A DNA stretch of 64,000 nt from Alphaproteobacteria bacterium (GTDB lineage: Bacteria; Pseudomonadota; Alphaproteobacteria; UBA6615), in NCBI GenBank assembly GCA_021774445.1, contig JAJFJA010000006.1, positions 1-64,000 on the forward strand. The letters run 5' to 3'. The notes under the pieces were generated by a model, which saw only the letters and a program-made list of their open reading frames with translations, was not told the DNA's origin and did no database searches. The translations under genes were made by a program, and so were the position numbers. How positions within the stretch are numbered: the stretch's first letter is position 1; every line of letters starts with the position of its first letter. Below are positions 1-6,616 of the stretch, piece after piece.

Positions 1-209
1 ACCACCAGGGCAACCGCTTTCAGGTTCCGCAGTTTGAACGCCCGCTCGATCGCCGCGGCCAAGCCACTCAGCGCCAAGGCGCCACGGCGCAGCGGCGATT
101 CCCCGGCCGCGATGACGCCGGCCAGTCGGATCACGCCCACGACCGGCGGCGGATTCTGGAATCGCTCGAAGGGCAGCAGCTTCAGCATTTCCGCGACCGT
201 TAGCGCCAT
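1..209 (-). CDS. S49 family (SohB/SppA-like) peptidase, N-terminal part
   Basis: Only the first 69 codons are inside the window; the gene continues beyond position 1. The protein begins MALTVAEMLKLLPF and continues with NPPPVVGVIRLAGVI, then LSGLAAAIERAF and LKAVALVV. This is the usual N-terminal beta-alpha-beta entry of S49 serine peptidases that hydrolyse membrane-associated or signal peptides; the catalytic Ser and Lys lie outside the window. The ATG at 209 is the first in frame. It follows the methyltransferase gene on the same strand, with about 110 bases between them. An S49 peptidase beside DUF2007 and this methyltransferase is an arrangement I know from alphaproteobacteria. The family call rests on the N-terminus alone. 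Confidence 0.7.
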   Translation of the reverse strand, partial: MALTVAEMLKLLPFERFQNPPPVVGVIRLAGVIAAGESPLRRGALALSGLAAAIERAFKLRNLKAVALV

Positions 210-318
210 CCTAGTCAGTCCTCATATCCCGGCCGGATCCAAGCGCTGACATTGCCCGACTTCGCCGCCCCAGGAAAGCGATACCGGTAGCGATAGCGCG
301 AGCCGTCTGCTTGCTACC

Positions 319-1065
319 CTAATCGGTCGGAATCAGGCCGCGCCCCTGCCGCAGCACCATGTCGGCCGCATCGGTATAGCCGCCGTCCGACCCGTGCAAG
401 ACCAGCCCCGCCGCTAGGGTCGACGGCCCTCGTGTCCCGACCCGCCCGGTCACAATGACCCGTTTGGCCGGTCGACCGGCCTTCGGCCACAACGGATAAA
501 CCAGCAGATCGCCCACCCGCGCCGACAGCGCCGCCACGACATGATCCAGTCGATCCGCGCGATGGATCAACGTGATGCGCCCCTTGCGTCGCGTCAAAGC
601 GATCATCGTGCCCAGCCAATCGACCAGCGTCGCGCCATCGTCCTCGACGAACGCCGCGGCCCGGGTCGGGCTCGGCGGCGCCCGACCCCGAGTCGGCTCG
701 AGGAACGGTGGATTGGCCATCACATGGTCGAACGCACCCGCCGCAACCTCCTCGGGCAGCACGCCGAGTCCGCCTTCTAGAAAACGCACCCGGTCCGTCA
801 TGCCATTGGCCGACCCGTTGCGCCGAGCCGCCGCGACCAGATCCGGCGCGACTTCCAGGCCGGTAACCTTGCAACCGGCCACCCGATGGGCCAGACACAG
901 GGCCGCACCACCGACGCCGCTACCCAGCTCAAGCACGCGCTCCCCGGGCTGCACCTGCGCCGCCGCCGCCAGCAACACCGTATCGATGGCGATCCGATAG
1001 CCGTCGGCCGGCTGCCAAATCTTGACCCGACCTCCCAACAAGCTGTCTTCCGTACCGACCGCCAT
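319..1065 (-). CDS. tRNA1(Val) adenine methyltransferase-like (TrmN6 family) SAM-dependent methyltransferase
   Basis: A 248-residue class I methyltransferase. The SAM-binding motif LELGSGVGGAALCL is near residue 45, and the NPPF motif (HVMANPPFLEP) near residue 115 is typical of enzymes methylating an exocyclic amino group of adenine or glutamine. The N-terminal LLGGRVKIWQPADGYRIAIDT stretch matches the TrmN6/YfiC group that modifies A37 of tRNA-Val. I place the start at the ATG at 1065 (MAVGTEDSLLGG). A longer frame to 1140 would run back into the DUF2007 gene, and 1065 sits 4 bases after that gene's stop, suggesting translational coupling. Exact substrate is inferred from family. Confidence 0.8.
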   Translation of the reverse strand: MAVGTEDSLLGGRVKIWQPADGYRIAIDTVLLAAAAQVQPGERVLELGSGVGGAALCLAHRVAGCKVTGLEVAPDLVAAARRNGSANGMTDRVRFLEGGLGVLPEEVAAGAFDHVMANPPFLEPTRGRAPPSPTRAAAFVEDDGATLVDWLGTMIALTRRKGRITLIHRADRLDHVVAALSARVGDLLVYPLWPKAGRPAKRVIVTGRVGTRGPSTLAAGLVLHGSDGGYTDAADMVLRQGRGLIPTD

Positions 1066-1069
1066 CGGC

Positions 1070-1291
1070 CTAGTCGAACTCGGATATGGCTTCGCCAGTG
1101 TCCCGAAAAAGCCGGCAGGCCGCATCATAGTCCTCGTCAAGCACCATCAGCCGCCGCAAGATCGCCCCGGCACTGCCTTCTAGGATGGCCGTGTGGGTGT
1201 CGAGAATGATTGCCTCGATGCCCTGATCGCGCAGTAAGGCCTCCAACCACGACAACCTAACCGGATCGTTGCTCCGAACGAGCTCGCGCAT
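1070..1291 (-). CDS. DUF2007 family small protein
   Basis: A 73-residue soluble protein beginning MRELVRSNDPVRLSWLEALLRDQGI. This is the characteristic DUF2007 opening, a small ferredoxin-like fold annotated as putative signal-transducing protein. It probably has no catalytic activity; no catalytic motif is visible. It lies just upstream of, and in the same direction as, the TrmN6-like methyltransferase (4-base gap), so the two are likely one transcript. The role is unknown. Confidence 0.75.
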   Translation of the reverse strand: MRELVRSNDPVRLSWLEALLRDQGIEAIILDTHTAILEGSAGAILRRLMVLDEDYDAACRLFRDTGEAISEFD

Positions 1292-1437
1292 AGAGTTGCC
1301 TATCTCCTTTCGGCCGGGTCCGAATATCTCCGACGCCCTCGAAAGAGGGTGTGCTTGACCGGGTTCGCCTGTAGCCTATGCTCGCGTCAAGTCGCCCCAG
1401 CCGTCAACAGCGGTGGTGGCGCAGAAGGAGGATATGC

Positions 1438-2460
1438 GTGGCCGTTGCGCTTACTGCTGCCGCTGATGCGGCACCGCCGCACTCATCGCCCTACGACACC
1501 CTGCGCGCGCTCTGCTCCGATGATCTTGCCAAGGTCAATCGACTGATCCTTGAGCATATGAACTCGGAAGTGGCGCTGATCCCACAGCTTGCCGGGCATA
1601 TCATTGCCGCCGGCGGCAAGCGGCTACGACCGCTGCTTACTCTGGCATCGGCCCGCATGTGCGGCTACCGCGCCGAGCGCCACATCGGCTTGGCGGCCAC
1701 CGTCGAGTTCATTCACACCGCGACACTTCTGCATGACGACGTGGTCGACGAGTCGAATCTTCGCCGCGGCCTCGATACCGCCAACACCCTATGGGGCAAC
1801 AAACCCAGCGTGCTGGTTGGCGATTTTCTGTTCAGCCGCGCCTTCCAGCTCATGGTGCAGAGCCGCTCCCTGGAGGTACTTGAAATCCTCTCATCCGCCA
1901 GCGCCATTATCGCCGAGGGCGAAGTGGCACAAATGGTCACCGCGAACGATACCGCGACGTCGGTCGACGACTATTTGGCGGTCATCCGGGCCAAGACCGC
2001 CGCCCTCTTCGACGCCGCGTGCCGTATCGGCGCCGTCATCGCCGAGCGCCCGCCGTCCGAAGCCCAGGCTCTTTCCGATTTCGGCCTCAATCTCGGCATC
2101 GCTTTCCAGCTCATCGACGACTACCTCGATTATGTCGCCCAGGAGGCGCAGCTCGGCAAGATGGTCGGGGATGATTTCCGCGAGGGCAAGATTACCCTGC
2201 CGGTCGTCCTCGCCTACGCCCGCGGTGATGGCGAAGACCGTCGTTTCTGGCGCCGCGTCCTAGAGGATCTCGACCAACGGCCGGATGACTTCGAGCACGC
2301 GCTGACGCTGCTGCGGCGCACCGACGCTTTGGCCGACACCATGGCACAAGCGCGCGGTTATGCCGATGCCGCCCGCAAGGCTCTGTCGGTTTTCCCGGAC
2401 AGCGCCTACCGCCATGCCTTGGCCGACATCGCCGACTTCTGCGTCGACCGCGCGTACTAG
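1438..2460 (+). CDS. ispB: Long-chain polyprenyl diphosphate synthase (octaprenyl/decaprenyl type)
   Basis: A 340-residue trans-isoprenyl diphosphate synthase that elongates an allylic diphosphate with IPP to make the ubiquinone side chain. The first aspartate-rich motif is LLHDDVVDES and the second LIDDYLDY; GGKRLRP binds IPP. I chose the GTG at 1438 because a strong Shine-Dalgarno AAGGAGG (1425-1431) lies 6 bases upstream. The in-frame ATG at 1378 would add an Arg/Trp-rich, non-family extension. It is divergent from the DUF2007 and methyltransferase pair. Chain length cannot be read from sequence with certainty; alphaproteobacteria mostly make Q10. Confidence 0.92.
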   Translation: MAVALTAAADAAPPHSSPYDTLRALCSDDLAKVNRLILEHMNSEVALIPQLAGHIIAAGGKRLRPLLTLASARMCGYRAERHIGLAATVEFIHTATLLHDDVVDESNLRRGLDTANTLWGNKPSVLVGDFLFSRAFQLMVQSRSLEVLEILSSASAIIAEGEVAQMVTANDTATSVDDYLAVIRAKTAALFDAACRIGAVIAERPPSEAQALSDFGLNLGIAFQLIDDYLDYVAQEAQLGKMVGDDFREGKITLPVVLAYARGDGEDRRFWRRVLEDLDQRPDDFEHALTLLRRTDALADTMAQARGYADAARKALSVFPDSAYRHALADIADFCVDRAY

Positions 2461-2518
2461 ACTCCGACAGGCCTTACTGAGTCTCAGCGGCGGCTAAGCC
2501 GGGATTTGCCGGCCGAAC

Positions 2519-2567
2519 CCATCGCTCCTTCGGAAACCGAAGGTGCGATGGCCGCGAATACGCGGCC
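2519..2567. terminator. Tandem hairpins between convergent genes
   Basis: A 15-bp stem with one mismatch (2519-2533 with 2537-2551, loop AAA) is followed at once by a perfect 7-bp hairpin (GGCCGCG at 2550-2556, loop AATA, CGCGGCC at 2561-2567). They sit between the ends of ispB (plus strand) and the Asp-rich exported protein (minus strand). There is no clear T-run, so these may act as a bidirectional, Rho-assisted or mRNA-protecting structure rather than a classical intrinsic terminator. Confidence 0.5.
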
Positions 2568-2596
2568 CACCGCCCAGCTAGCCGGACATCAGCGCC

Positions 2597-3049
2597 CTAA
2601 CGCCGTCGAATAGGTGTCGGAGCCACCCCGGTGTTGCTGCTCGAGAGGACGTTGGCGCTTGAAGGAGCGTTTCCAGTGGTCCCGGTGCCACCGTTCCGCA
2701 GCAGCGCAAGATCGATGTCGTCGACTTGGCCGTCACCATTCACGTCCAGACCAGCGGTCGAACCAGCATCGCCGGATCCGCCGTGATCGTCATCGTCGCT
2801 GTCGTCGTCGTCACTGTCGTCATCGTCGCTGTCGTCGTCGCCGCTGTCGTCGTCGCCGCTTTCGCCGCCACCACCACCGTCGTCGCTATCACCGTCGTCG
2901 TCGTCGGCCATGGCTAGATGCACGCCAAATGCCGGGAAACCGTCCAATACCTTGAGTCCAACCGGTACTGCGACCAGGGTCACTGCCAACCCTGTCGTAA
3001 CCAGAAGCCTGTTCAAAGTCGTGCGTCTGCCAAGTCCTATGTCAATCAT
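2597..3049 (-). CDS. Exported Asp-rich protein with a dockerin-like EF-hand motif
   Basis: About 150 residues. The N-terminus (MIDIGLGRRTTLNRLLVTTGLAVTL) is a long signal-peptide-like leader. The middle is extreme low complexity: Asp/Ser/Gly blocks including repeated SDDDD units encoded by a GTC/GTCATC microsatellite (about 2785-2910). Near the C-terminus lies one dockerin-type calcium loop, DVNGDGQVDDIDLALL. The leader and EF-hand match those of the protein encoded at 4552-5694, so the two are paralogues with different middles. The start at 3049 is chosen because the bases around it (GGGGAGATTTGCG before ATG) are shared with that paralogue. The function is unknown; an acidic Ca-binding surface or secreted protein is an inference. 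Confidence 0.65.
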   Translation of the reverse strand: MIDIGLGRRTTLNRLLVTTGLAVTLVAVPVGLKVLDGFPAFGVHLAMADDDDGDSDDGGGGGESGDDDSGDDDSDDDDSDDDDSDDDDHGGSGDAGSTAGLDVNGDGQVDDIDLALLRNGGTGTTGNAPSSANVLSSSNTGVAPTPIRRR

Positions 3050-3497
3050 CGCAAATCTCCCCAGTGCTACTGGTATCCAGTTTTCTCGAAAGCGCCGCCC
3101 CCGGCCGACCCAATGCGCTGTCATCGGGATCTCTGGCGCCGCCGGCGGCGGCAGGCCCGGGTGCTAAGTTCAGCGATGTTATGAACCGAGACATTACTCA
3201 AAGGTTACGGAAACCTATGCTCCAAATGTGGTCACAGACGCCCGGAATGAAGCCCGTATTTCCTCGCAAAAAAGTCACAAAATTGCACCAAATCGCCGCT
3301 GCGGCTTACGGCCTTACCCACATGCCGCTTAACGGCATTTCGGATCGGTGTTTCGGCTTCCCGGCGGCGCCGGCAGTCGGCTAAATCCAACCGTGTGCGA
3401 ATCAGCCGTCGCCCAGGAGGCGCAGCTCAGCAACCGTTAAGCGGAAATTTACCGACCGATCCCTATCTTCCCTCTGAACAGCCGGAGACTAGGGTTC
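3050..3497. other. Intergenic region between divergent envelope genes
   Basis: This 448-base gap contains no convincing reading frame; frames here have no family resemblance and low coding character. It must hold the promoter of the Asp-rich protein (leftward) and of the glycine-zipper protein (rightward). A CtrA-like box lies at 3437-3453. Nothing else was recognised. Confidence 0.6.
3437..3453 (+). promoter_or_regulatory. CtrA-like box, one mismatch
   Basis: TTAA-N7-TTTACC, one base from the alphaproteobacterial CtrA consensus TTAA-N7-TTAACC. It lies 45 bases before the start of the glycine-zipper protein. The match is weaker than the two boxes near 5.8 and 6.1 kb and is offered only because of them. 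Confidence 0.35.
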
Positions 3498-4085
3498 ATG
3501 ACTACGCGACGGATCTTCACGGCACTCACCATCCTAACGATGACCGCCCTTTGGGGGACTGAGACAGCCATGGCCGACCCGCCGCCTTGGGCGCCCGCCC
3601 ACGGCTACCGCGCCAAGCAAAAGTCCAAAGGCAGGAACAAGCGGCATGTTGACGCCGTGCCAATTGCCGTGCCGTTAGACATCGACCTCGGCACCTGCAA
3701 CCGCGACATCGTGGGCGCCATCCTCGGTGGCGCCGCGGGTGGTGCGCTCGGCTCCACGGTCGGCGGCGGCAGTGGTACGACGGTAGCGGTCATCGGCGGC
3801 ACGATTATCGGCGCCGTCGTCGGCGGCAGCATCGGTCGCAGCATGGATAACATTGATCAGAACTGCGTCGGCCAAGCCCTAGAGCGCGCTTCCGACGGTC
3901 AAAGAATCACCTGGCAGGGCAGTGACCGAGAGACCTACACGGTGACGCCAATCAGCACGGATCAGACCGCCAGCGGCGCCTATTGCCGCGAATACACCAC
4001 CGCGGCGACAATTGGCGGTCAACCACGGACCGTCTATGGTCGTGCCTGCCGGCAACCCGACGGGTCTTGGAAGCTCGGCGGCTGA
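3498..4085 (+). CDS. Glycine-zipper 2TM envelope protein with a 17-kDa-antigen-type C-terminal domain
   Basis: A 195-residue protein with a Sec signal peptide (cleavage likely after ETAMA, near residue 26). Residues 70-115 hold a glycine-zipper segment (GAILGGAAGGALGS, then IGGTIIGAVVGGSIG), which inserts in or associates with the outer membrane. The C-terminal 70 residues (YCREY, YGRACRQPDGSWK) match the domain of rickettsial 17-kDa surface antigen / RT0821-Lpp0805-like proteins. No lipobox Cys is seen. An AGGG sequence precedes the ATG. The lipoprotein at 4138-4491, in convergent orientation, shares the C-terminal domain. Confidence 0.78.
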   Translation: MTTRRIFTALTILTMTALWGTETAMADPPPWAPAHGYRAKQKSKGRNKRHVDAVPIAVPLDIDLGTCNRDIVGAILGGAAGGALGSTVGGGSGTTVAVIGGTIIGAVVGGSIGRSMDNIDQNCVGQALERASDGQRITWQGSDRETYTVTPISTDQTASGAYCREYTTAATIGGQPRTVYGRACRQPDGSWKLGG

Positions 4086-4137
4086 GACCGGGCGCTTGCT
4101 CGCGGCGGCAGCCGACCGAATAGCCAGATCAGTTACC

Positions 4138-4491
4138 CTAACCCGTCCAGGTCCATTTGCCGTCATCGGACCGGCAGGCGCTGTTACGTACGGTCCCGTC
4201 TCGGTCGCCGATAGCAAGGGTCTCATCATAGGCGCGGCAAAACACCCCGCGATCCGTAATGAATGTCTGGCGCGGTACGATCGAACCCTGATGCCCGGTC
4301 TCATCATTAATCCAGCCGACCGGCTCGTCGGGCGGCTTCGTCTCCAGCGCAAGCTGCATCGCTTCGGCGGCCAAGGCCACGTCGCTATCGGTCATGCCTT
4401 CATACAATTTCGACGAGTCGGAAAACACCGCAGTCTCGACGGCGCTGCACCCAACCAGGCCGCAGCAAAGTAACACTTGGATTACGCGCAT
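4138..4491 (-). CDS. Small lipoprotein with a 17-kDa-antigen-type C-terminal domain
   Basis: About 117 residues. The N-terminus MRVIQVLLCCGLVGCSAVET is a lipoprotein signal peptide with a lipobox ending LVGC, so the mature protein is probably anchored by its cysteine. The C-terminal part (FCRAYDE, then RNSACRSDDGKWTWTG) is similar to the C-terminus of the glycine-zipper protein encoded convergently at 3498-4085, without the glycine zipper. The ATG at 4491 is preferred over an upstream ATG at 4518 because it directly begins the signal peptide and follows AAGGAC. The function is unknown; an envelope integrity role is inferred from the family. Confidence 0.7.
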   Translation of the reverse strand: MRVIQVLLCCGLVGCSAVETAVFSDSSKLYEGMTDSDVALAAEAMQLALETKPPDEPVGWINDETGHQGSIVPRQTFITDRGVFCRAYDETLAIGDRDGTVRNSACRSDDGKWTWTG

Positions 4492-4551
4492 CACATGTCC
4501 TTCGTACCGGCTTGCCAACGCGCCGGCCTAATATGCTGAGCGGCCGGCCCG

Positions 4552-5694
4552 TTAGTCCGCGACGATCTCCGCCTCGCCGTCACCGCCCTGCAGCAGCGCC
4601 AAATCGGTTTCATCGACCGAACCATCACCGTTCTGATCCAGGTCGATCGTCTCCCAACCACCGCCGGGACCACCGCCGGGCTTGACGGCCGCCACCGCTT
4701 CATCGAGCTCTGTCTGCGCTTCCGCCGCCAGGCTTTCCGCGGCCTCGGCATCGCGCAGCACCTGGTCAAATTCGTCCTGGGCTGTTTGGGTGTCGTCTTC
4801 CGCCGCCGCCAGTGCCACCTCGGCGTCCGTAAGAGCGGCGGTCGCGTCATCCAGATCCTGCTGCGCCGCCTCGATTTCCGCATCGGTTGCGTCAGGGTCC
4901 TCGAGTACCGCTGTGGCATCCGCGATCTCTTGCTCAAGCGCCGTAACGGCCCCCGCGGCCTCTTCCTCCGCCGCCGTAGCCTCTGCCACGGTGGTTTCGG
5001 CATCAGTCAAGGAATCGGGATCGAACTTGCCCCCTGCCGCTGCCGCGAGGGCCGCCAGGCCGTTCTCGGTGGCGGTTCCGAAATTGGCCCACATCGCGCC
5101 ATAGTAGCTCGGCAGGTCCAGCGCCCTGGCCATTTCCACATAGAAGGTCACGCGCGCGCCATGATTTACGAAGCCGTCGTCAAGTTCCGTGCGGCGGGCT
5201 CCCCAGCCCTGATCCACCAACGCCTTCGCCTCGGAAATGTTCAATTGATACTCGGGCCGCCCCACATCGCGGTCATTGCCACGACCCTTGTTCTCCTGAT
5301 CCGACTCGAGCGCCGTCAAGTAGCGCTCCTGGACCGCTTCCTTCGCGGTCTTGGATTTGTCGCTGCCGGTGTCCGACTTGCCGGGCCCCGAGCTGCCAAC
5401 GGCACTGGCGTGGTCTTTACCACTGCCGCTGTTACCGTTGTCGCTACTGCCGCTATTTTCGCTGCCGCCGCCGCTATTGCCGTTGCCACCGCCGTGGTCA
5501 CTCCCGCCGCCGCTATTTCCGCCGCCATTTCCGCCGCTATTTCCACCGCCATTTCCCATGGCCATGGCAGTCTGGGTGGAAAGACCAAGCGCGCCGCCGC
5601 TCAGGGCGAGACCGACCGGACTCGCCACCAGGGTCACCGCCAACGCGGTTGTCACCAACAGCCTGTCCAGCACGACATGTTTCACGTCAATCAT
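4552..5694 (-). CDS. Exported Gly/Asn/Ser-rich and coiled-coil protein with a dockerin-like EF-hand
   Basis: About 380 residues. The order is: signal-peptide-like leader (RLLVTTALAVTLVASPVGL); a low-complexity GGNSGGNG segment (about 45-100); a region of ordinary composition (about 120-225, with QLNISEAKALVDQGWG and VTFYVEMARALDLP); an Ala/Glu/Asp-rich region likely to form a coiled coil (about 230-340); and a C-terminal dockerin-type loop DLDQNGDGSVDETDLALL. The leader and loop match the smaller protein at 2597-3049. The start at 5694 is set by the shared GGGAGATTCGCG before ATG. A CtrA-like box lies 132 bases upstream. No enzymatic domain was recognised; a cell-surface or matrix role is inferred. 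Confidence 0.65.
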   Translation of the reverse strand: MIDVKHVVLDRLLVTTALAVTLVASPVGLALSGGALGLSTQTAMAMGNGGGNSGGNGGGNSGGGSDHGGGNGNSGGGSENSGSSDNGNSGSGKDHASAVGSSGPGKSDTGSDKSKTAKEAVQERYLTALESDQENKGRGNDRDVGRPEYQLNISEAKALVDQGWGARRTELDDGFVNHGARVTFYVEMARALDLPSYYGAMWANFGTATENGLAALAAAAGGKFDPDSLTDAETTVAEATAAEEEAAGAVTALEQEIADATAVLEDPDATDAEIEAAQQDLDDATAALTDAEVALAAAEDDTQTAQDEFDQVLRDAEAAESLAAEAQTELDEAVAAVKPGGGPGGGWETIDLDQNGDGSVDETDLALLQGGDGEAEIVAD

Positions 5695-5825
5695 CGCGAA
5701 TCTCCCTGATTCCGCCGGCGCGAATGAGGCTGCCGTCGCCCAAACGACAAGCGCCATCGGGGTACCCGGCACCAACCCGAGCCGTGCGGGCGGTGATGTG
5801 AGACGCGATGCTATTGGCCTGTTTC

Positions 5826-5841
5826 TTAACGAATTGTTAAC
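5826..5841. promoter_or_regulatory. CtrA-like box (TTAA-N7-TTAAC)
   Basis: TTAACGAATTGTTAAC fits the CtrA full-site consensus TTAA-N7-TTAA exactly. It lies about 130 bases upstream of the ATG of the exported coiled-coil protein at 5694. The consensus is known from Caulobacter and related alphaproteobacteria; function here is inferred. Confidence 0.5.
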
Positions 5842-6052
5842 GGCCGAAATCGGCTCCGGCGCCGGTCGTAAAGTCCCGTAAAACCCGCATTATTCCGTGC
5901 AAACAAGCACAAAACCCATCGAATTTTCCGCGTCTACCGTCGCAAAACGCAGACTTCACCCGCACCGCCACGCGCCCCGCGACGCGGTCGCCACCCCTGC
6001 AGCGTGCCTAGCCCGGCGAAACCGAATCATAGGCGAATCACCCGGGCCTTTG

Positions 6053-6069
6053 TTAAGTGATCATTAACC
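6053..6069 (+). promoter_or_regulatory. CtrA-like box upstream of the bactofilin gene
   Basis: TTAAGTGATCATTAACC is an exact TTAA-N7-TTAACC match, about 50 bases before the bactofilin start. That distance suits a regulator acting at or near the -35 region. Confidence 0.55.
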
Positions 6070-6121
6070 ATACCGCCCAAGAATGGCCGCGATCTTCGCA
6101 ACCTCCTTGAAGGGTAGCCCG

Positions 6122-6601
6122 ATGTTCTCGAAGCCGACCAAGATTTCCGAGCAAACACCCGCGCCGCAGCCGGCCGTGCAAACCACCCCGGAGACGCCGT
6201 CGCCGGCCCCGGCAGTAGCCAAACCGGCCGACAGCCGGTCGTCGGCGCCCCCCTCGATCATCAGCGCCGAACTCACATTGACCGGCGATCTCACCAGCAC
6301 CGGCGAAATTCAGATCGACGGCAAAGTCGATGGCGACATTTCCAGCCGCGCTCTGACCATTGGCGAGAAAGGCACCGTGACCGGCTCCGTTTCAGCCGAA
6401 TCCGTCCGCGTTTGCGGCAACGTGACCGGCGAAATCAAGGGCAAGAACGTGATCCTCACCAAGACCGCCGAAGTACACGGTGATGTCGTGCATGAAAGCC
6501 TGACGATTGAAGCCGGTGCCTTCCTGGATGGCAACGTGCGGCGCGCCCCATCGGCGGCCATCGGCAATTCCAAGGTCTCGGTACTGAAACCACCCACCTG
6601 A
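6122..6601 (+). CDS. Bactofilin (polymer-forming cytoskeletal protein)
   Basis: About 159 residues. The N-terminal 50 are Pro/Ala-rich and disordered. They are followed by a bactofilin beta-helix domain with repeating short strands: LTGDLTSTGEIQIDGKVDGD, then SRALTIGEKGTVTGSV, VCGNVTGEIKG and VHGDVVHE. Bactofilins self-assemble without nucleotide into filaments that scaffold cell-envelope enzymes and shape. The start at 6122 is preferred because AAGGG lies 7-8 bases upstream; an ATG at 6083 would add 13 residues. No M23 peptidase partner is adjacent. A CtrA-like box precedes it, suggesting cell-cycle control. Confidence 0.85.
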   Translation: MFSKPTKISEQTPAPQPAVQTTPETPSPAPAVAKPADSRSSAPPSIISAELTLTGDLTSTGEIQIDGKVDGDISSRALTIGEKGTVTGSVSAESVRVCGNVTGEIKGKNVILTKTAEVHGDVVHESLTIEAGAFLDGNVRRAPSAAIGNSKVSVLKPPT

Positions 6602-6616
6602 GGCGCCACCGGCGGC

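Larger units (their letters stand above)
5695..6121. other. Divergent intergenic region with two CtrA-like boxes
   Basis: This 427-base region separates the exported coiled-coil protein (leftward) from the bactofilin (rightward). It contains no credible gene. Its recognisable content is two full CtrA-like boxes, at 5826-5841 and 6053-6069, one on the side of each gene. The stretch 5870-5950 is A-rich relative to its surroundings. Confidence 0.6.

Noticed and set aside
2785..2910. GTC/GTCATC-rich run as a non-coding satellite
   Set aside because: It is in frame with a signal-peptide protein and encodes its Asp/Ser blocks.
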